This document shows, in pieces, positions 58,982-64,000 of a stretch of DNA of 64,000 bases. The position numbers and the translations under genes are program-made. The notes under the pieces are model-generated. The model had not been told where the DNA came from and ran no database searches. It was given only the letters and a program-made list of their open reading frames with translations. Each line of letters starts with the position of its first letter. Position 1 is the first letter of the stretch. Source of the DNA: Toxonevra muliebris (Eukaryota; Arthropoda; Insecta; Diptera; Pallopteridae); contig OY829326.1 of NCBI GenBank assembly GCA_963691655.1, positions 35,677,989 to 35,741,988 of the forward strand, written 5' to 3'.

Positions 58982-59156
58982 TAAATATTTACCGAATGAT
59001 TAAAGTGACATGGCTTTAAAACGCAGTTAGAAAAAAACATGACGGGATGAACTATAACTTTTCTCAGCAAAACATTCAATTTCAGTATTACACCACGGTT
59101 GCTCTGTTGCAAGCAAAAAACTTTCATATGTTGGACTGCGTAATTAATATTTTAAC

Positions 59157-60276
59157 CAGGGACCCTAACAGTTATGTAATTTATAGTAAAAGTCAGATAT
59201 TAAGTGTAATTTTGGGACTTTTATAGTAAAATGCTAAATATAACTCTTATTAGTGACTTTTATGGTTTTTGGTCATATATAATAGTTATTTCTGACATTT
59301 ATTTTGTCGGGCAAAAATAAATAGTTATTGGGCTTTTATTTTTCCGGCCAAAAAAAAAGTTATTTTCTGACTTTTATTTTTCCGGCTAAAAAAAAAGTTA
59401 TTTTTTTTTTACGGCTTAAGCTACTCAAAAAGAATGGGTACCATTCGATTCAGCTTTTCCGCGTGCATATTTTAAGTAAAAACAATTAATTTTGGAGTCC
59501 CGAAAATAGGGCTACAATGGCAAATAAGTATGAATTAAAAAATTTAAAAAGGTAACAGAATCCCTAAAATCTTTATATCATTCGAAAGGTCTTGTCAAGC
59601 TTTTTTCAAAAATGTACGACATGACGTATCGTCGATGTCCCGATTCAAAATTGTGGTGAATTTTACAATTGAGTTTTCATCCATATATGAACGGAAGTCA
59701 TAAAATAGAATGATGCGGATCCCTATAAATACCATACCGTTGGAGAGGCTTCACCGAGTACTTTCCGCAAATATATAACACCATGTATCTGCGGTGTTTC
59801 GTTTTCAAGTTGCCTTTGTAGCCCTTTTTTCGGGACTCCAAAATTAAAATTCATTTTACTTAAAATATGCACGCAGAAAAGCTGAATCGAATGGTACCCA
59901 TTCTTTTTCAGTAGCTTAAGCCGTTTTTTTATAAATAGAGTTGGCCATTTATTTTTGTCTGAAAATATAAAAGTCAGAAAATAACTTTCTTTTTTGGCCG
60001 TAAAATAAAAGTCCAATAAAAACTATTTATTTTTACCCGACAAAATAAAAGTCAAAAATAAGTATTATTTATGACCAAAAACCATAAAAGTCACTAATAA
60101 GAGTTTTATTTAGCTTATTACTATAAAAGTCATGAATTTAAAAGGCATACTATATACATAAGTGAAGTTTAGTCAGTCAGGATTACAACCATACCCTTGA
60201 AAATTTCATACGACTATTTTTTCTGTGTGACTTTTTGATATGAAAAATGGAGAATAAGAGTTATTTTCGGTCCCTG
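59157..60276. mobile_element. 1120-bp palindromic hAT-type MITE
   Basis: Ends CAGGGACC and, inverted, CAGGGACC. Exact 8-bp flanks ATTTTAAC lie on both sides (59149-59156 and 60277-60284). The long arms (about 59220-59510 and 59830-60125) are inverted copies at high identity, including GTACCATTCGATTCAGCTTT on both sides. The middle (about 59510-59830) is single copy. Arms contain tandem GACTTTTATTTT-type subrepeats. No transposase coding. Confidence 0.92.
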
Positions 60277-60876
60277 ATTTTAACACATAAATTAGATTAA
60301 TATTTTACATTTTGGATCTTAAAAAGTTTTTGAATATAAGTTTTTTTGAAAATACCATTTCATTTCATATTTTATTTTTTTTTTTTTAATAACTTTTAAA
60401 TATTTGTTGCATCTTCGCGGTAATAGTATAAAAGGAAAATTTGAAACTAGTAAGTGATTGTAGCTTTTAATACATAATATGCAAGAGAAAATAAAGTATT
60501 TTTTAGTGTTAGCAGAGCTTCTACACACAAAAGTCAGTAAAGTATTTTGTTTTATACTAAATATTATGATATATAACAGAGTATGCACATAATTATTAAT
60601 CGAAATGTCTCTGCGCCTCATTTCAAATCCATCTTTGTCCCGCCAGGGGGTACGCTCCATCACTTAAGAACCACTGGTTTAAAGCATTATAGATTAGAAC
60701 AAATATTGTATAAAATGTACCTGGTAGCAGCAAATTATAACTGGTACTTGTGACTATATGTATAGTTTCTGTTGTAATTGATGAATAATTTTATCGTATG
60801 CCGTCACTATTATTCAGTCAATAAGTACATAAAAAATTAAATAAAAGCAATTCTTGGAAAAACAACACAAAGTAAG

Positions 60877-61062
60877 AACCTCTGACAGAAAACAATTACG
60901 CTCAATAGACAGATGATCTTGCCACAAGAAATATTGATAAGTGCTGCCAAGTTTTTCCTTTTATTCAGGGGAAATCTTCGTCGTTGCTATAGCAATAATA
61001 ATAAAAAGAGCCACGCTAGCCATCTCTAGGTGGCGGTAAACTACCGGAAACGATAATTTTTT
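60877..61062 (+). repeat. direct repeat, unit 1
   Basis: Matches 61323-61498 in the same orientation at high identity with small indels. Both start at AACCTCTGACAGAAAACAATT and end at CTAGGTGGCGGTAAACTACC followed by GGAAACGATAA. The 446-base offset leaves a roughly 260-base unrelated spacer. Unknown function. Confidence 0.8.
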
Positions 61063-61322
61063 TTTTTTTCAACAATAATTGAAAATAATAATAATAAGAA
61101 TTTGTATGACTGACGAAAACAAATCGAAATACAAAATGAACTGAATTTTATAGAAGAAAATTCTATCAGAAAACAGAAAAGTTTCAGTTTCAGCTTGCCA
61201 AAGTAAATAAAAAATGTACTCTTGAAGAATACAAAGGCGGTTTGGGCTACTTGATCTTCCGCATTTCGAATGGTTTGTTAAATTCGTATTCATTCATAAT
61301 TTGTGAACAATTTTTGGGTAAA

Positions 61323-61498
61323 AACCTCTGACAGAAAACAATTGCGCTCAATAAACAGCTGATCTTGCTACTGCAAATATTGATAAGTGCTGCCAAGTTT
61401 TTCCATTTCTTCGGCATTGCTTTAACAATATAATAAAAAGAGCCTACGCTAGCCATCTCTAGGTGGCGGTAAACTACCGGAAACGATAAATTTTATTT
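61323..61498 (+). repeat. direct repeat, unit 2
   Basis: Second copy of the unit at 60877-61062. It is followed directly by the inverted-repeat element at 61507. Confidence 0.8.
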
Positions 61499-61506
61499 TT
61501 TAACAC

Positions 61507-61866
61507 TAGGCGTTTTTCTTTATTAGCTCTGAGCAGAACACGAGTTGTCAAAAAACGTAATCGTGTTTCTTTTTAGCTCTGAGCACTGAGTAGACAGAGC
61601 ACGATTGAAAATAATATTTGGACAGAATGCACAAAAATTCTAAATGGCGGACAAGGGCTGAGAATAATTATTTTATCCATTTTGCGCAAAAAATATCAAA
61701 ACGATTGAAAAAAATTTAGTTGAAAAATAAACTTAATTATAAATAGCTGTTATCTGGAAGTTCGTGCTCTATACGTTTTAAAATTAAATCAGAGTTGTCA
61801 GAGCGTGCTCGGTGTACTCGTGCTCTACTCTACTCCGTGCTCTAAGTTAAAAAAGAAAAACGCCTA
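61507..61866. mobile_element. 360-bp TAGGCG-ended MITE
   Basis: TAGGCGTTTTTCTTT is present at the left end and exactly inverted at the right end. Beyond it, AGCTCTGAGCA-type and GTGCTCT-type motifs recur inside both ends. No coding capacity. If TA is the duplicated target it would be a Tc1/mariner-type MITE; that is not certain. Confidence 0.75.
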
Positions 61867-62211
61867 ATGTGCGCCAAATCCGATATGCAGTGTTGCCAGC
61901 CCAAAATAAAAAATAAAAAAAATGGAAAATTCAACGAAGTTGTCAACTCCAATATTTTGACGTTTCAAACTCTCTTTCGCATTTGAGAGCGACGCGAAAG
62001 AGTAGAAAGCGGATTTTATAATATTTCATTTCCGCCCTCAAATCTGATTCGCCACGCTTCGAAATATCAGTGTACTGTGTACCTATATGTTTGCATTAAT
62101 GTTTGATTTGAAACTTTTTTTATAATCGGGTTTCATAGCAATGTAAGCAGCACAAATAAACCTCTATTGGCCTTTAAAGTAACCACACAAGTGCTGTAAT
62201 ATGTTTTCTAA

Positions 62212-62394
62212 ATGCAACAAAACTTCTGGTTTCACATTGTCGTTTTGTGTTTATTGTTATTCATTTCCATCGTGTTGCCCGACAACACGAAAATTCGAAA
62301 AGAAAGAACAAGTAAGACAAAAAAAGAAAGACTGCAACTGCCAGCGAATAGTAGTCAAAAGGAGCCCAAGTTTCTTGCTATGGATTCACAGTAG
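62212..62394 (+). CDS. candidate small secreted or single-pass protein, unrecognised
   Basis: A 60-residue ATG ORF with a strong hydrophobic segment near the N-terminus (FWFHIVVLCLLLFISIVLP, residues 5-23), followed by a lysine/arginine-rich hydrophilic tail. The layout is that of a signal peptide or anchor, then a basic domain. It could be a complete small protein or a signal-peptide exon. There is no homology I recognise, and in this AT-rich DNA hydrophobic ORFs can arise by chance. An overlapping ORF in another frame starts 11 bases upstream. Confidence 0.25.
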   Translation: MQQNFWFHIVVLCLLLFISIVLPDNTKIRKERTSKTKKERLQLPANSSQKEPKFLAMDSQ

Positions 62395-63463
62395 TTAGTT
62401 ATCCTTGTGTGTCAGTATACACATACATACAGTGGTGGCTATATCACTTATAACTAAAATATTAGTTTTCCTGAAAACTCTTCAAAGCATGAAATATAGC
62501 AAAAAAAAACTTAACAAACCTTTGAAATTATTTTAAGATTATTTTTCGATTTTTACTATTTCTCAAAATAGTGGTCCTAAGCCTGCATCTCCCTGGTCCT
62601 GAGTGGGCACATACTTTTTTTTAGGAAAGTTTTAGGAAAAAATTAACAAATTTAAACCATATGCAGTAAAAAAAATGTAGAATATTAATTATAGAATACA
62701 AACATTTCTCCATTTCAAATAAAACCTGAAAAAGAAATAAAAAAAAATTAAAAAACTGTTAAAACTGATGAAACTATCAAAGGTGTCCATCGCTCGTTGT
62801 AGCCAATTTTGCAGAACAAAATAACTAATAAAATTATATAATTATTAAAAAAAAAAAAAAATTTTGAGCTGCCTAAGAGCACACTGTGAAGCGCCTGTTT
62901 CACTGAGTAAATCGAAAAACCGAAAAAAGCAACATGCAATTGAAACACAACAAATTAAGATAACATACAAATAACAACAAAAGCAAAAAAAAAAGGTGCC
63001 GACTCAGGATCACCTATTTGGTGCCGACTCAAGACCACTACGAGTTTGTACACATTTCATGCTATTAAACACGCGAAACAAATCCGAATGAAAAATCGAC
63101 ATTATAAGGCGAAAGCACACAGAGAACAGAAACTAATGCACCCAATCAATTGAACTTTTGAAATATTTACACACCCTTAGCAGCTTCACAAGAATGTAAG
63201 AAAATGGAATTTCGTTTGCACGAAAAATTTATACCGCACTCATGTTGTCAAACTAAAACTAAAGTGACAATTGTCAACGTAAATTACGTTCATATTCGCT
63301 CATTTACTAAGAGACTGTCATAAGTCAAAAAACACGATTTTTAAGTTAATGATGCAGAATTATTCATTATGTCATGCTTCATATCGAAAATGCCTTGGTC
63401 AAAACAAATGCAACTAAAAATAAATGAATACTTAAGTGTCAACGGAGAATAACAGCAAGGTAT

Positions 63464-63590
63464 TGCCTAGCGTGCCATATGGCACCTTGTCGCTGAGCTG
63501 TTCCTGAGCTAGGTTCAAAAACCATTTTTTTTCTCAAGTAACTTTCTTGATCTATCTACTTTGATTCCCGCTCATCCTTGATGGGTAAAT
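63464..63590 (-). repeat. LINE 3'-UTR-like repeat
   Basis: The reverse complement reads GAGCGGGAATCAAAGTAG ... TCAGCGACAAGGTGCCATAT, matching in order the end of the LINE at 40858-40950 on +. Probably the 3' end of a second, severely truncated copy. Confidence 0.65.
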
Positions 63591-63599
63591 TTACAATAG

Positions 63600-63700
63600 T
63601 TTGTTTTATATAGACTGTTGAAATAAGGGAGTTATCACAAAGATCGCAGGTGAGGAACCGTAGGGGATTTCGAAACTGTTGTGCTGATTTGATTGACTGC
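63600..63700 (+). repeat. interspersed repeat copy B
   Basis: Diverged partner of 54250-54350 in the same orientation. It lies next to the LINE 3'-UTR-like repeat, so both may derive from one element. Confidence 0.5.
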
Positions 63701-64000
63701 TGTTATTTTTTTGTGGCATTATTGTTTTTTAAAGCATATTTATTTCAATAACACTAGTTTACACCCAAAATTACCAATGAACACCACTGTCCAATGCCTA
63801 TGTAAAATTGGTCGCTGAGCCCGAAAATCAACTCTATTTTTAATTCTATGGTGTGGTTTTGGAGATATCGCCAGTTGAGTTTTTTTTTATCAGAGCAAAA
63901 AAGGTTTGCCCACATAATTATAAATATCTTGGAAACTAGGAACTCAACAAACAGTATATGAAATTAAAGATATTAAAATTTCTCATCTTAAGTTAATTTC

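Larger units (their letters stand above)
62395..64000. other. intergenic DNA with repeat relics
   Basis: Apart from the two interspersed repeats below nothing was recognised. GTGCCGACTCA occurs twice in tandem at about 62996-63030, and AACGTAAATTACGTT at about 63278 is a short palindrome. Confidence 0.4.

Noticed and set aside
1..64000. CRISPR array, bacterial-type operon, phage or virus insertion
   Set aside because: No regularly spaced identical repeats, no ribosome-binding-site spaced ORFs, and no capsid, polymerase or envelope-like sequence recognised; the window is eukaryotic throughout.

Overview
The window looks like nuclear DNA of a higher fly (Brachycera, probably Schizophora, possibly a tephritid). 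It is strongly AT-rich, the two real genes have short spliceosomal introns with GTAAGT-like donors, and most of the sequence is intergenic or intronic DNA packed with decayed transposons. The fly assignment is an inference: the closest match I recognise for the ABC transporter is Drosophila Mdr50. No bacterial operon, CRISPR array, rRNA or intact canonical tRNA was seen.

Two protein-coding genes are well supported, both rebuilt by joining exons with GT/AG boundaries and matching phases. A 16-exon full-length P-glycoprotein (ABCB, Mdr50-like, about 1280 residues) lies on + at 43153-52213. A 7-exon BTB-BACK-Kelch gene (about 551 residues) lies on - at 56182-58213. They are convergent, separated by about 4 kb. 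The transporter's large intron 2 (about 2.9 kb) carries an inverse-oriented Tc1/mariner-type transposase relic and a LINE relic. Its 5' flank contains a roughly 1 kb duplicated segment. A possible small signal-peptide ORF sits at 62212-62394.

The left 43 kb is a transposon graveyard with legible structure. At 2763-5010 a Tc1-like element with 29-bp inverted ends was itself hit by a 5'-truncated LINE with poly(A) and an 11-bp target duplication. Another truncated LINE has a 13-bp duplication (6811-7455). An internally deleted mariner lies at 10999-11892 and a nearly full-length Mos1-like mariner at 14247-15527. A tRNA-derived SINE family has two copies, one with a 12-bp duplication. A pogo-type fold-back element (21527-22408) sits inside an older AAAAAGGCA-repeat unit.

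The most striking structures are several large near-palindromes. Two (28055-28928 and 59157-60276) have hAT-like ends and perfect 8-bp target duplications. A small third element (37876-38047) has perfect 14-bp ends and a perfect 8-bp duplication. Others, at 17913-18787, 34430-35176, 31247-31385, 58855-58981 and 61507-61866, are inverted-repeat elements I cannot assign. I found no evidence for a new cellular system. The novelty here lies in the non-autonomous fold-back elements, the nested insertions, the duplicated region upstream of the drug-efflux gene and a 54-nt frame-preserving intron in that gene.
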